Source: Carthagonibacter sp032251515
GTDB taxonomy: Bacteria > Gemmatimonadota > Gemmatimonadetes > Palauibacterales > Palauibacteraceae
DNA: 5,514 nucleotides
Direction of reading: 5' to 3'
NCBI GenBank assembly: GCA_032251515.1
Contig: JAVVDU010000066.1
Coordinates: 1 to 5,514, forward strand
This document shows positions 5,408 through 5,514 of the stretch, one piece after another (position 1 is the first letter of the stretch; the number at the start of each line of letters is the position of its first letter). The position numbers were made by a program, and so were the translations under genes. Under the pieces are notes generated by a model, which worked only from the letters and a program-made list of their open reading frames with translations, made no database searches and was not told where the DNA came from.

Positions 5408-5514
5408 CTACCGGCGCCGGTTCACGACCCGGAACCGGGCCGGCAGGGACTCGGCGCCGGTGCGGCCGTCCCGCACCCGCAGCGTCGCCTCGTACGCCCC
5501 CGGCGGCGAGTCCC
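5408..5514 (-). CDS. C-terminal fragment of a protein ending in a beta-sandwich-like segment
   Basis: The last 34 codons of a gene that begins beyond the right edge, ending with TAG at 5410-5408. The sequence contains PPGAYEATLRVRDGRTGAE and ends FRVVNRRR. The pattern Pro-Pro-Gly-x-Tyr followed by alternating hydrophobic residues, a charged turn and a closing FRVV strand is typical of the final strands of an immunoglobulin-like or other secreted beta-sandwich, as in the C-termini of GWxTD or VWA-related exported proteins. It is too short to name. The other two frames of this strand are less protein-like (one stops at a TGA, one is Gly/Ala/Arg shadow). Its stop lies 12 bases before the GTG of the secreted carboxypeptidase-regulatory-like protein and shares a TAG-CGGGGAG junction with that gene's ribosome-binding site. 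Confidence 0.7.
   Translation of the reverse strand, partial: DSPPGAYEATLRVRDGRTGAESLPARFRVVNRRR

Noticed and set aside
1..5514. CRISPR array, insertion sequence, tRNA or toxin-antitoxin pair
   Set aside because: No spaced repeat array, terminal inverted repeats, transposase motif or tRNA-like cloverleaf was seen; nearly all sequence is accounted for by the nine genes.

Overview
The window is very G+C-rich and densely coded, with almost no spacing between genes. It holds nine protein-coding genes, two of them cut by the window edges. No rRNA, tRNA, CRISPR array, transposase or phage gene is visible. The composition, the frequent GTG and CTG starts and start/stop overlaps, and a secreted protein with a carboxypeptidase-regulatory-like domain followed by a CGLDP-type region together suggest a soil or sediment bacterium of the Gemmatimonadota type. 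That assignment is inferred from general resemblance; no marker gene is present.

Left part, minus strand (1-1524): a tightly overlapping four-gene operon. It reads from right to left: an ECF RNA polymerase sigma factor, a two-helix membrane protein in the anti-sigma position, a YbjQ-family protein, and the first 53 residues of an exported protein. The three junctions are GTGA, ATGA and GTGA overlaps, so translation is probably coupled. A 121-base gap upstream (1525-1645) holds a relatively A+T-rich patch and a 23-base near-perfect palindrome, which are the best candidates for the operon's control region.

Middle (1646-4212): a minus-strand ureohydrolase of the arginase/agmatinase family diverges from a plus-strand pair, a calcineurin-type metallophosphoesterase and a small alpha/beta hydrolase of the KANL3/Tex30 type, joined by a GTGA overlap. 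The phosphoesterase appears to start at CTG (2630). The next start codon downstream (GTG 2669) would remove the metal-binding Asp-x-His motif, and no ATG, GTG or TTG lies upstream in the open frame.

Right part, minus strand (4262-5514): a complete secreted protein with an N-terminal carboxypeptidase-regulatory-like beta-sandwich, preceded by the C-terminal 34 residues of another protein that ends 12 bases before it. These two are probably co-transcribed and run convergently towards the phosphoesterase/hydrolase pair.

Most genes belong to known families. The part most worth following up is the sigma/membrane anti-sigma/YbjQ/exported-protein operon, which looks like a self-contained envelope-sensing unit whose exported member is cut off by the window edge.
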